A stretch of DNA of 64,000 bases from the NCBI GenBank assembly GCA_032718475.1, contig JAUCBJ010001616.1, forward strand, positions 98,909 through 162,908. Reading direction: 5' to 3'. This DNA comes from Nemertoderma westbladi (lineage: Eukaryota; Xenacoelomorpha; Nemertodermatida; Nemertodermatidae). A program made the position numbers and the translations under genes. This document shows, one piece after another, positions 10,109-20,639 of the stretch (its first letter is position 1; the number at the start of each line of letters is the position of its first letter). Below the pieces are notes generated by a model. It was not told the origin of the DNA, did not search any database, and worked only from the letters and a program-made list of their open reading frames with translations.

Positions 10109-10566
10109 TGACACATGGCGTTTGGGCGATGGCTTTGTTGTTTAGCTAATATGCGCGTGGACTGCTTCGCAATACAATGCGAAAGAATGCAATCTATTGC
10201 AAGAGCAGATGTTTATTATAATTTTCTTAGGCGAATTGATGTAATAACGAAGCTATAGGTTTGAATAATTTAAACTCTATCGCAGGTCCCATTCACGCGT
10301 TGACATACAGTATAGGATTCGATGTTTGGATTAGTCATGCTATGGTTAATAAGAGCCCAACGACCGCAGATTATTGAGGGATGACTCAGGGCCAAACTGG
10401 CCCACTTTATTTTCGAGTGAGGGTAATTTATGTTTTGGGCCCCGATTGTGTCTTTATATTTCATTCTAGAGTATAACTCAACGTGGGATTCCGTGGGATG
10501 CTTAATCCTTCACGCATGCCATACCAAAAACTATGGTTCTGTTTGAAATGTTAAGGTGGACCTTTC

Positions 10567-10576
10567 TATATAAATA
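10567..10576 (+). promoter_or_regulatory. TATA box of the GTSF1-like gene
   Basis: TATATAAATA lies 128 bp upstream of the ATG at 10704. A 20-bp T-run (about 10632-10651) and TTTTGTC triplicates occupy the leader. Confidence 0.45.
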
Positions 10577-10703
10577 AAACCATGTAAAGTTAGATCATTA
10601 TCTCTAAAAAATATTAAGCGAGGTTTTTCAAAGTTTTTTTTTTTTTTTTTTTAAAAAGTAAATCTAAATAAATTTTGTCTTTTGTCTTTTGTCTTTTGTT
10701 ACT

Positions 10704-11015
10704 ATGGAATATTTTATATGTCCATATGATGCCACACATCGAATTCATTCAGAAAAATATGTCAACCATTTAAGAAAATGTCGTAAGAACTTTCCCAGCG
10801 AAAAAATGGTTCAGTGTCCTTTCGAAGTCGCACACAGCTTCAGAGAAGCTGAAAAGGACCACCATCTGCTGTATTGCGAATATAGGAACAGGAACTCAAT
10901 TTTTCAGAAAATAAAAGAGGAGAAAAAAGAAGAGAAAAAAGAAGAGAAAAAAGAAAAAAAGGTAGAGAAGAAAGGAGAATGTTCGATGGCGTGGGGAGAA
11001 GAGGTGTGGGATTGA
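10704..11015 (+). CDS. GTSF1/Asterix-like double CHHC zinc-finger protein
   Basis: A 103-residue protein starting at ATG 10704 (the open frame extends 5 codons upstream without ATG). It has two CHHC zinc fingers of exact spacing C-x5-H-x9-H-x3-C: the first begins CPYDATH and ends KC, the second begins CPFEVAH and ends YC. This pair is the hallmark of the GTSF1 family, nuclear/cytoplasmic partners of PIWI proteins in piRNA silencing; single CHHC fingers also occur in U11-48K and TRM13. After a Lys/Glu-rich linker the tail ends MAWGEEVWD. Two C-terminal tryptophans in an acidic setting resemble the Trp-containing tail by which GTSF1 proteins contact PIWI. The gene is intronless, has its own TATA box, and sits in the right arm of the inverted-repeat element. 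It may be a captured retrocopy. Family assignment is firm; a role in piRNA interference is inference. Confidence 0.8.
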   Translation: MEYFICPYDATHRIHSEKYVNHLRKCRKNFPSEKMVQCPFEVAHSFREAEKDHHLLYCEYRNRNSIFQKIKEEKKEEKKEEKKEKKVEKKGECSMAWGEEVWD

Positions 11016-11298
11016 AGTTGGTATGCGCGAGAAAAACTACAGTAACTAGTATAGAGAAGATTGGGGTTAATTTGAGACATGGTGTTTGGGTATTGCCTTT
11101 GTTGATGAGCTAATACAACGACCGCAGATTATTGATGGATGACTCAGGGCCAAACTGGTCCACTTTATTTTCGAGTGAGGGTAATTTATGTTTTGGGCCC
11201 CGTTCTCATCTTTATATTCATTCTACCTTTACCTACTGTACGGCAAAAATAATACAAATGTATTGTATATTATATTGTATGGTTCCTATTGTGTTGTA

Positions 11299-11527
11299 TA
11301 TTTCGTTTGTTATAGTACAATTTATTCATCTCGCGTCCCTATCTGATTGATTTGTGTCAAATTAAATTGCCTTTGGCAACATTATTTGATACAAATCGAT
11401 TGATTAAACAATTAATTAATTGTTTAATCGACCAATTAATTAATTGTTTAATTAATTAATGAACTACTTAACACCCAAGGTGCGAAGTAGGTCCAACTGT
11501 CGCCAAGAGTGGCAAACCATTACTACT
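11299..11527 (-). repeat. Right terminal inverted repeat of the 6.1-kb element
   Basis: Reverse complement of 5411-5642. Just inside it, 11110-11210 repeats the CAAAACATAAATTACC block also found inverted at 5650-5720 and in the same orientation at 10370-10445. Confidence 0.75.
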
Positions 11528-11951
11528 GGTACATGTTTAATTTTTATGGTAGATAGTGTTTTCAATGGTAGTTAGTGTATTCATAAAAATGGTACAGTAG
11601 TTATTTAATAGTATTATATTATTAGTACTATTATAGTATTTAAAAATACCAACATATCGTATTATTATTATGAATATCCATATTAAATTTGGTTTATCTT
11701 CATTTATTTATCAGTGAAAAGAGTCTAGTATTGAAGAAAATAAAATAACGTGATTTCTGCAGCAATTTATTAAATAGATAATGAAAAAAATCTACAGTAG
11801 TTGCACAGATTCGGTCGTCCTTACGACTCATTTCCAGTATAGAACCCACAGAACTATACTTCTTACAGGCAAAGAGATAACTGGTGCCGGGACTCATTTA
11901 AGGACCATTTAATTAACAAAGCAAATATGCGCCCTGGTTTGGTTAGTCCCT
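11528..11951. other. AT-rich intergenic
   Basis: No gene is seen. Short ATGGTAG/TAGTAT repeats occur, and a 65-residue open frame on the - strand has no recognisable motif. Confidence 0.4.
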
Positions 11952-11955
11952 TTAA

Positions 11956-13510
11956 CCCTATTAGTACCGGGCTATAAAATGTTGTACAAATACCGGGAGG
12001 GGGTCATATTGACCCCCCCCTCTAAAATCTACAAATATTTACGAAAACGTCTGATTTCTTGTTTGTACGTAGGTATCACTTGTCTGGATCCGACCGAAAA
12101 AAAAAATTTCGAAAAAAATGTACTGGGGTGGTTATATTGCAGCACCAAAATTACAAGTAGTGCACAATTTTCACCAAATTTGAAAGTTACATTTTCGGCT
12201 AATTATTTTTCAATACAGGTTTTCTGGGGTGCAAAATACATTGGAAAATATTAAAAAATGATATGATTACTATAAATGGCTGTTTAGTCCTCTCTGCGTA
12301 GGAAAAAAATGAAAAAAACAAGTAACCAGCACTTTTCAGTTAGAACACAAAATTTTTAATTCACTTATACGATGCTATAAATTCACATTTTCAGGTTTTC
12401 GAGGGCGCTGATTCTAATGGAATACATTTCTAATATGCCAGATCATTGCTACTTGTATTTTTCGGCGTTTTTTGGCAAATTTTGGTGCTAGCACCAAATT
12501 TCGTACCCATCACCAAAAAGTACAAGTTTGCGATGTCCAGTGCTGTTTTTATTGATTCCATCGGATTCAGGACCCTCATAAACCCGTATAACGCAAGAAA
12601 CAAGGTGATACTATCTACTTATCAATTTGCATATTTTCCAAAATTTGGTGCTGGCACAACAATTTTCACCTACCGGCGAAAAATACCATTTTGAGAACAC
12701 TTATGAAATTTTTACTGATTCCATTGAATTCAGAACCATCACAAACCCATATAACGCAAGAAACAAGGTGACACAATCAATTGATATATTTGATGGTTTT
12801 CAAAATTTGGTGCTAGCACCACATTTTGCACCCACATCCGAAAAATACAAGTTTGAGATGTCTAGTTCGATAATTATATTTTCCATTGAATTCAGAACAG
12901 CCATAAACCTCTAAAACCCAAGAAATAAGTTGTCACAAGCAATTTTATCTATTGAATGGATTTTCAAAATTTCGTGCTTGCACCAAAATTTGCACACAGC
13001 ACCGAAAAATACAAGTTTGATACGCTTGGTGCAACTCGTATATATTTCATCGAATCTAGAAACCCAAAAAACCCCAATTGCGTAAAAAACAAGTTTCAAA
13101 CGATCAATTTACAAAATTGACTTATTTCAAAATTTGGTGCTGGCACCAAAATTTGGCACCCACCGAAAAAAACAAGTTTGAAATTTCTAAATCAATTTAT
13201 ATGAATTCCATCAAATTTCTAACACCAAAAAACCGGTGTAAATAATAAATAGAGATGTTACAATTCATATTTAATGAAATGTAATTTTCAAAAAACGTCT
13301 CAAAAAAAGTGCCAAAAGTAGGGTTAAAAAATGGTGCTATAACTCGAAAAGTACCCAATATTTTTGAAAACGGTTTTCACTACTAGGAAGACAATAGATT
13401 TTTAGGAAAGGTCATAAAATTTCAGATTCCTAACTGCGTTTGTTTCAGATTTATAATAAAAAAACCACGGGAGGGGTCATATTGACCCCCCCCCCCCGGG
13501 TTTAATAGGG
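11956..13510. mobile_element. Non-autonomous piggyBac-like element (TTAA-flanked)
   Basis: Both ends abut TTAA (11952-11955 and 13511-13514). The tips are inverted: CCCTATTAGTACCGGG on the left and CCCGGGTTTAATAGGG on the right. Each end also has a subterminal GGTCATATTGACCCCCC hairpin (about 12002-12020 and 13473-13495). A TTAA target and CCC-type tips are typical of piggyBac elements. No transposase frame remains; the interior is a degenerate tandem repeat. The flanking sequence outside resembles a tRNA-derived SINE at 13540-13600. Confidence 0.8.
12480..13240 (+). repeat. Degenerate tandem repeat of about 163 bp, five copies
   Basis: The landmark ATTCCATCGGATTCAG recurs with changes at 12555, 12718, 12880, 13044 and 13205 (spacing 161-164 bp). 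Each copy also holds CAAAATTTGGTGCTxGCACCA and a CGAAAAATACAAGTTTG-like block. Divergence is substantial, so the array is old. Confidence 0.75.
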
Positions 13511-13725
13511 TTAAAGCATTTATGCCAAAACGAAAACTATCCTGGCCCGCCTGCAGGGGTAGAACCCCACGACCTCTGGAGCGATATTAATTCAAGGAAA
13601 TGAATTTAAATGCTACGCAAGGCTTGGAAAAATTTAATATGCGTGTTTGTATTAGGACACGACCCTTAAAAATACAAAGTAAGCTGTCACTTTGTTCGTT
13701 CAATATGCTCAAATTAACAATAAAC

Positions 13726-13935
13726 ACAATATTGCAATGTTCTAGAGTTAATATACGGAAATAAAAACCTTCAGCGAATAAAACTGTAATAATCACTTCT
13801 GCCTTATCCTTCAGCAAATTAACCTAATATACAATACAGGTTAATTTGCTTCTGGAACGGCATCAGTGATTATTCAGTCTTATTCGCTTCAGGTTATTAT
13901 TTCCGTATATTAACTCTAGAACATTGCAATATTGT
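13726..13935. repeat. Near-perfect 210-bp hairpin (two arms of about 100 bp)
   Basis: The left arm starts ACAATATTGCAATGTTC and the right arm ends in its reverse complement. The loop is the short segment around AATATACAATAC (about 13828-13839). Mismatches are few. It looks like a MITE or a foldback insertion. Confidence 0.8.
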
Positions 13936-14043
13936 ATGTATATTAGATATTAGATATTTGATATTTTTGTTTATTTTTGATATTGTTCATTTTCATTATG
14001 TTTGATATTTTTTTTTATCTGTTCTTTATTATATTTTTCATAA

Positions 14044-16527
14044 ATGGCGAATTTTCAAGGATCTAGAAGCCTTAACATAGTATCAACTGCAACTCTGTCA
14101 GAGGTGCCTCTTTGGCAACTATAAAAGGTTTATGTAGTTTTGCCGATATTATTTGTTTACATGAGATTATGCTCCCCAAACAGGAGCTTGGTTTTTTACA
14201 AACAATTTCAGATAATTTTTATGCAAAGGGATTTAGTCCTGTTGACTTACAGGAACAATTACTAATTGGAAGGCCATATGGCGGACTAGCATTTTTGTGG
14301 CGTAAAGTATTGGGAAAAATTATTGTAATTTTAAAGGATATTGGTGATGATAGGATTAGAATTGCAGTAATTAATACACATGAAACTGAACCTTACTTGT
14401 TTAACGTGTATCTTCCATACGAATGTCCAGAAAATGTAGACGATTAATTGGATTACTTGGGTACCCTCACTTCCCTCATAGATGAGATGAACAGTCCTTT
14501 AATTGCTATTGTAGGAGATTTCAATGGTGACCCCTCAAGACGGAACTTTGGTAATTTTATCAAATTTTTTGTAGAAGATGCCGGGCTCACATGGAGAGAT
14601 TTTGAACGTCAATCAACAGTTACACATACATTTGTCAGTTCAGCCCATCATACTACATATTGGCTAGACCACATCGTATGTAGCGGTTCTATGGACTCTA
14701 AAGTGTTTCACGTATCAACATTCCCAGAATTACTAACTTCCGATCACATACCGATATCTATGATACTATCTTTGAATTATGAGTTACGCTTTTGCGACGC
14801 GGGAATTCCACCAGGTACAACTCTAGAAAGTTCAGGATCAGTTAGTTTTTGTTTCTCAAAATCCCCCAGTAGAGACTGGTCTCGCGCAACGTCTTGTCAT
14901 TTAAACTCATATAAAAGTGTTTTAATTAAGGAACTGAAAAGTATAGATATTCCGTACAGCGTTCTTTCCAACACATCCATTGACATTAGTGATGATAATC
15001 GTACTCAGGTAATAGATGACTATTATGAGAATATTGTTGATGCCATTTTAAGAGCGTCTAAGGAATCAATTCCGGCTCGTCCTTGTGGAGAGAAGGATAA
15101 TAAACATGACCACTCGGTGCCAGGTTGGTCTGAGTTGGTTAAAGATAAATACGATCAGGCCAGGGAGGTCTTCTTATGGTGGCGCGCAGTCGGTAGTCCT
15201 AGAGATGGTCCTATCAGTGTGGAAATGCGTAGAACACGTGCGTTTTTCAAACTAGCTTTTAATTAATGTCGTAGGACTGCAGAAAGAATTAAATCTGACA
15301 AATTAGCAGAAAGTCTCTTACATAGAAAACCCAATGATTTTTGGATAGAGGTCTCCAAGATGAGTAACCAGCATACAGTCATACCTGACAGTGTAGATAC
15401 AGCAAATGGTGAAGAGGCTATATGCGATATATGTGGCGCACTGAGTATAGTCAGCTGCTTAATCAGGATCCCAAGAAAAGCAAGGAACACAAATGGAAGA
15501 TCTAGTACATAATTTGATCCCCGACAGTGAGGAAAATCCGAAGGATAGTGCAGTGAGCGCGTCAGAAATTTTCGAGGCCATTAAGGAATTAAGTGGAGAG
15601 AAAGCAATTGGGACAGATGGTGTAAGTGCAGAACATTTACTCTATGCACCAGCCGAGTTATCTGTGCATATTTCTTTTTTGCTAACAACTTCATTGTCTA
15701 ACAGTTACTTTCCATCAAAGTTTATTGTAAGTTATATTGTACCTGTTTTAAAAAACAAGAATGAAAAAATAACTGATAACTGTAATGATAGACCAGTTGC
15801 AATATCAAATATTTTGTCTAAAGTTCTATAACGAGTGATTCTTACGCGTTATAAATCACATTTAATAGTCGCTGATAATCAATTTGGTTATAAAGCTAAT
15901 CATAGTACTGATTTCTGCAATTTTGTACTGAAGGATATAGTATCAGAATACATCCGTATACATATTACATATGCTTAATTGATGCCTCAAAGGCTTTTGA
16001 TAGGGTGATCCATTCATTAATATTATTTTTTAAGTTATTAGACAAGGGCGTGCAGAAATCTGTACTTATTCTACTCACGTCTACTGGTATAGTCGTCAAG
16101 AAATATGTGTTAAATGGGGAAAGATATTTTCTGGTTTATTTTTTGTAACCAATGGAGTTCGTCAGGGTAGTTTAATATCTCTTGTGTTTTATAATGTATA
16201 TATGGATGATCAAACTATTTTACTAAATAATAGTGGTTTAGGGTGCAAAATTAATAATTGTAGAGCTAATAATATTTCTTACGCAGATGACATTTCCCTT
16301 ATGGCAACAAGTACTCTAGCGTTACAGAAATTAATTGATATTGGAAGTAAATACGCTAACGATCATTGTCTTACATTTAATTTAAAGAGAACGAAATGTT
16401 TATATTTTAAGGCACGTTCTAGAACAGATTTTCCACAGTGCGGTGTATTTAAATAGGGAAGTTGTCAAGGTTGTTACTAGTGCTACTTATCTAGGTCATA
16501 TCATTAACACGAACATTAATGATAAAC
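14044..16527 (+). pseudogene. LINE copy 2: endonuclease and most of reverse transcriptase
   Basis: Relic of the endonuclease-RT polyprotein. Endonuclease motifs include IGRPYGGLAFLWRK (about 14265), AIVGDFNGDPSRR (about 14505), YWLDHIVCS and TSDHIPISM (about 14740). RT motifs include GEKAIGTDGVSAEHL (about 15595), DNQFGYKANHSTDF (about 15870), LIDASKAFDRV (about 15975), VRQGSLISLVFYNVYMDD (about 16160) and NISYADDISLMATS (about 16270). In-frame stops are at 14445-14447 and 15264-15266, and several frameshifts occur between 14100 and 16460, so no active protein can be made. Confidence 0.85.
16521..16527 (+). repeat. Target-site duplication of the P element (left)
   Basis: GATAAAC directly precedes the element and recurs at 18587-18593. 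Dropping one copy plus the element rejoins the LINE reading frame (N-D-K-L-D-I-E-N). P elements normally make 8 bp; 7 match here. Confidence 0.8.
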
Positions 16528-16901
16528 CAAGGACTTCTAGAACATAGTATATATTCAGGACGCGATGCTCGCATATAGTGTTAATTTTATTAGAGGCCGG
16601 TTTTTTCTATTCAGTGTAGGCCTAATTACTTTAATTTACAGAAGTAAACTTCTCAATTTCCTTTCATTGTTTTTAATGCAAACGTTTTTAATGTTTTTAA
16701 TTTGTATTGCTAACAACCTAATGTACTAATGTACTTAATGTAAATATTTTACGACAATTTGCTAGCGATAATTTATTAGTACAAAAAATAACTAACACTG
16801 TTGAAAGATATTCGAAATAACCTTTGAAATTGTTCTCTGTTCAAAATTTCAGTTTTCTCTTCTTTCTATTGTTAGTCTCTACATCTCTGACATTAGCCGC
16901 T

Positions 16902-17537
16902 TTATTGCTGTAGAACTTGGAGAGTCCCTTCATCATTATATTGCAGAGTCTGGATAATACCTGCCTTCCTACCATCAATAGCACTATCTACCACGGTATT
17001 GTCATATATGATATCGACAAATCGCCTCATCCTGGTTGTACATCCAATATAGCGCCGTTTGGTAAGTGACAGTGAAGCACAGGCTAGATGAAATATATCT
17101 GCACGGGGAATTGAAAGCTTTCCTCTAGAGACCATGTTCGTGAAGTCACACTCTGGAAGTTGTGAACAATCTCCAAGTTCTGAGACATCAATGGGCAGTT
17201 GTTTCTTGAAGGTCACATAGCCGCATGCATACATCAAAGCGCTTTTCTCTGTGTCACTAATGCTGTATTTTTCATTTTCAAGGACGTAGTCAATATCTTC
17301 CAGTTCATTATTAGTTAATTCGCTCGTGCAGCAGTGGTTCTTTTCGTGACTAATAGGTTCGATGTCAAAGCTGTGGTAAATCTTCGCTCGTCGTAATCTC
17401 TCTGAATACATGACCTGTTCTAGAGAGATGTTATAATTTCCGCCACTCATTTGCCTATATACTCCAAACTCTCCTTCGATCGGATCAGACTGTAGTAAGC
17501 CAAGCAAGACATAATTATATCCATTGACTCTAAGCAA
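16902..17537 (-). pseudogene. P-element transposase, C-terminal fragment
   Basis: The fragment contains the block LLGLLQSDPIEGEFGVYRQM followed by SGGNYNISLEQVMYSERLRR, which is characteristic of the C-terminal domain of P-element/THAP9 transposases. About 150 further residues follow, including CGYVTFKKQLP. There is no ATG at the upstream edge. The catalytic acidic residues of the transposase core are not present. Between this frame and the THAP frame only about 95 bp remain, so roughly the central half of the protein has been deleted. It cannot transpose itself. Confidence 0.85.
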
Positions 17538-17631
17538 GTCCTCTATCTGACAGATCTTTTGTCAAACTCGTCAGATCAGGTGATATTTTATCTAACTGAA
17601 TGAATTCCGCTAGTTCATCTCCTTGTTGATT

Positions 17632-17949
17632 TCAGATACTCGAAGATACTCCACGCTTATTAACTTCTCTTGATGATGATGAAGTTTGTCTGTTGTTTAT
17701 ATCAGTTCCGAATACTGATGGAGCCTCCAGCGGTCTTTCATACCTTTTTATCTTGATCATCTCAGCGTTTTCTGGCCAATGTCGCGCACATACTCCAATA
17801 TTTGGCGTTACTTTCTCTATTCTATTTGGTATATTCTCCAACCAATAATGTTGGTCTATTAAGTTTTTTGGGAACTGGTAAACTGTTACCTTCTCTTCTT
17901 GCGAGGCATAATTTCCTTCACAGCCTGCCACAGAGCATTTGCGTGGCAT
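17632..17949 (-). CDS. THAP-domain fragment of P-element transposase
   Basis: A 105-residue frame from ATG 17949. It is a THAP zinc-binding, sequence-specific DNA-binding domain: Cys5, Cys10, Cys54 and His57 form the C2CH site, and Pro27 and Trp36 occupy the usual conserved positions (YQFPKN and HYWLENIP). In an intact element it would bind the transposon ends. Here it stops after a Ser-rich linker, followed by the transposase C-terminal relic. Such a truncated product could act as a repressor of related P elements, as known for KP-type deleted elements in flies, but that is inference. Confidence 0.8.
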   Translation of the reverse strand: MPRKCSVAGCEGNYASQEEKVTVYQFPKNLIDQHYWLENIPNRIEKVTPNIGVCARHWPENAEMIKIKRYERPLEAPSVFGTDINNRQTSSSSREVNKRGVSSSI

Positions 17950-18586
17950 CGATAATGTGATGATTTGCAGAGATTATCAAATGTCTGTTATATTATTATC
18001 ATGTACTGTATGTTCGAACTAATTGACTGATAAATTATGAGATCTACTCACCCATGGAATACTAAATAATTATACATGTATATTTAGTATTCCATGACTC
18101 ACCTAATGCTACTTACAGATCATTTCTATTTAAATGTTAAAAATATTATAATCTTAAAATATTTCAATAATAAAAAAAAATACGTTTTAAAAAAGTAGCA
18201 ACAACTAGCTAGTATGTACAAGATCTTTTAACTTGATGAAACAAGTTCTTGAATAAAAAGTTAAGATTAAAACCAAGGGGTCCTAAACTATTTGATTGTT
18301 AAATTTGCGAGAAATTTCCACTGTGTTTCTGTTTACTATGTAATAGGCAATACTATTAATTGTATATGTGCAACTATAGATAGTTTATGTATTGGTAATT
18401 TTTGTAATAATATTGTAGTATAATTTCCGCCATTACTATAGTATTTCAACTGCATTTCTTTTATTTAGCTACACTTTATCTATAAACTAAGAAACTAAGA
18501 TAATGAATACCGGCCTCTAATAAAATTAATTAACACTATATGCGAGCATCGCGTCCTGAATATATACTATGTTCTAGAAGTCCTTG

Positions 18587-19000
18587 GATAAACTCGATAT
18601 TGAAAATCAAACTCGTAGCCTGTACCGCAGAGGTAACAGTATTGTTAGGAAATTTAATAATTGTTCAACTGCAGTTAAAAATACTTTGTTTAGATCATTT
18701 TGTTCCGGTATCTATGGGTGTAGTCTGTGGTCCGTATATACAGTTAGTGCATTAAAATCAATACAGCTCGCTTACCACAGGATCTTTCGGAAATTACATC
18801 ATTACCCCAGTAATTGCAGTGCAACAGAAATGTTTATATTTAATAGGGTTCCTACTTTCTTACATATAAGACGTAGATCAGCGTACAGTTTATATTCTAG
18901 AATACAACTATCTGATAATTCCATAGTTAGGTGTGTTCGAATGTTACGTTTTAAGTACGATTCAAGTTTATGGTCTGTATTTAATTTCCTTTTGTTCTAG
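18587..19000 (+). pseudogene. LINE copy 2: C-terminal part after the P insertion
   Basis: Continues the LINE frame beyond the second GATAAAC copy: NQTRSLYRRGNSIVRKF, then FRSFCSGIYGCSLWSVY and FNRVPTFLHIRRRSAYSLYS. It aligns with the C-terminal part of LINE copy 1 (KRSLYRHGNQLARFFGG, YCTSLWSIF, NNRVNAFVAICRVAAGS). No zinc knuckle is seen. The stop is at 18998-19000. Confidence 0.8.
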
Positions 19001-19024
19001 TTTCTACGAATTAATATCAATATC

Positions 19025-19867
19025 TGTGGCTGGCCACGAGAAAAGGGACCTTATGTCACCGGAGGTCGATTTTGAGTTATTAGGCCTACGAGATGCAGAA
19101 TTTTCCAGAGATTTTAACAAAAAAAACGGTGTCTCAATATCAATTTCTAAAAAAAAGTTATAGCGATTTATGTGAAGGTGAATCGGGTAGCAAAAATTTT
19201 TTTAATAATAGCGGTTATAATAAGCGATTATTTAAAAAAATGGAAAATATTAATAATATCATAGCAATTCTTACTATATAGTTAGGCAGTTCAATGTTAA
19301 TTGGCTTTTTATACAACTTTTAACACTTTGAAACTATTAATATTGTTCATGAACTATTTAAAAAAAAAATTTGCAAAATTTTCAAAAAAACATGTAGGCC
19401 TAACCAAAAAAATTTTTTTTTAATTTAACATTTTTTCAAAAAGATAAATTTTTTTAACAAATTTTAAAATTATTTGTATTTTGAATTCTTTATTGGGATT
19501 ACAAAATTTAAGAACTAACGAATTTAAATTAAGAAAATGACAGCCATATTACATTTAAAAAATAACTGTAGGCCTACAGTACCTATTACAGTATTAGAAT
19601 TTCATTTTATTACAGTCCTAAATTCAGACATGAAAACCCTAAGACAGTGTTGTATACAACACTGCAACATCTTATATTGCTTCCTGTAATTAGTTATTTC
19701 CTAGGTATATTGAATATCAGAACCAATTTGAATTTCCCTCATCGTTTTATACATTTCTAAATTGATAATCCAATTAAATTTGTTCAAAAATAGAGGGAAA
19801 CTTTAAACGCGATTATCTCAGAATCAGGTTTTGCGACATAAGGTCCCTTTTCTCGTGGCCAGCCACA
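19025..19867. mobile_element. Small inverted-repeat DNA element in the LINE 3' region
   Basis: 33-bp perfect inverted ends: 19025-19057 (TGTGGCTGGCCACGAG...) and 19835-19867. The 843-bp interior is AT-rich and has no credible ORF. No clear target duplication is seen, so the superfamily is unresolved. Confidence 0.7.
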
Positions 19868-19974
19868 TCTACAGTACATATTATACATACTTAACACTAT
19901 ATTGTGCTATTTATCTATGCGTCACTATAATATTGTATATGGGCCTTGGCCTGAATTAAAGATAACATAACATA

Positions 19975-20639
19975 CCATGAACTGTAAAAAAGGTCCACCA
20001 CCTATTGCTCAGCTTGAAACAAATCAATTTAATTTAAATTACGTTTAGCAGACCTTATATGTTTGGTGTTAATCAACACCAATTTCAATTTGACATTAAT
20101 ATATTAAACATAGACCCTAATACTATATTTCGGTAATTATAACAATATAATAATAAATGTAATAATAATCAAATAATAAATGTACATTAAAAAATATACT
20201 TTATTATCCTTCCCATCTCTAGATTAGTTTATCGTAGCGTTCGCCTGTAAAATAAAGTGATTTTGGATGAGCGATAGATACCAGTAAGGCATATTTTATT
20301 TATTGTCATATAAAGGAACAGATTTCAGTGAAAAAGTTTTTTGAATTTTTAACAATAATAATTATTTATTACATGATAAAAAAACTAGAACTTTTTTCAT
20401 TATTTTAATTGCATTATTTTGCATTTAATTTTGCATTATATTCTTAGTTAAGAAGATATAATAATGTAGTTGTATTTACTTTACACAGGCTAAACCAATA
20501 AAGGGCGAAATTTGTATGGACACCTCCATCCCCGGAACCATGGACCCCACCTTGTCTGAAAGCATCCAACATCGTATCCATGGACTAACTTCTCTGAAAG
20601 CCTCCAACATTGGAACCATGGACCCCTACTTCTACGATC
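19975..20639. other. AT-rich intergenic
   Basis: No gene is seen. The segment around 20345-20440 (AATTATTTATTACATG followed by AGAACTTTTTTCA) resembles one arm of the hairpin at 38991-39146, so it may be part of a related MITE. Confidence 0.4.

Larger units (their letters stand above)
5411..11527. mobile_element. 6.1-kb foldback-type element with about 230-bp inverted ends and two internal genes
   Basis: The outermost sequence AGTAGTAATGG at 5411 recurs inverted at 11527. The two ends (5411-5642 and 11299-11527) match as inverted repeats over about 230 bp, including the block with TTGCCAAAGGCAA and TTAATTAATT tracts. Inverted similarity then continues patchily inward through repeats with AACCCAAACATCAATGCGTG and CAAAACATAAATTACC, through tRNA-like segments, and into two oppositely oriented CCACAG-type arrays. 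Between the arms lies an intronless acidic zinc-finger gene, and the right arm holds a GTSF1-like gene. No transposase or integrase is visible, so it would be non-autonomous. No clear target-site duplication is seen, so the exact ends are uncertain. A chance palindromic cluster of SINE copies is an alternative, but the matching outer ends argue for one unit. Confidence 0.7.
16528..18586 (-). mobile_element. Internally deleted P element (THAP-type transposon)
   Basis: 2059 bp with terminal inverted repeats of about 70 bp. The ends are CAAGGACTTCTAGAACATAG at 16528 and its complement ending 18586, with similarity continuing through GCGATGCTCGCATATAGTG to GAGGCCGG. It encodes, on the - strand, a THAP DNA-binding domain and the conserved C-terminal part of P/THAP9-type transposase. 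The catalytic RNase H-like and GTP-binding middle is missing. A 7-bp target duplication flanks it, inside a LINE. It is non-autonomous. Confidence 0.88.
14044..19974 (+). mobile_element. Decayed LINE (copy 2) interrupted by two DNA elements
   Basis: Same family as the LINE at 2.0-5.0 kb. Coding remains at 14044-16527 and 18587-19000. A P element fills 16528-18586 and a small inverted-repeat element fills 19025-19867. The 3' end is put near 19974 after TGGGCCTTGGCCTGAATTAAAG, which resembles the end of copy 1. Limits are approximate. Confidence 0.8.

Noticed and set aside
5411-11527. Polinton/Maverick or virus-like element
   Set aside because: No DNA polymerase B, integrase, ATPase, protease or capsid-like frame is visible.
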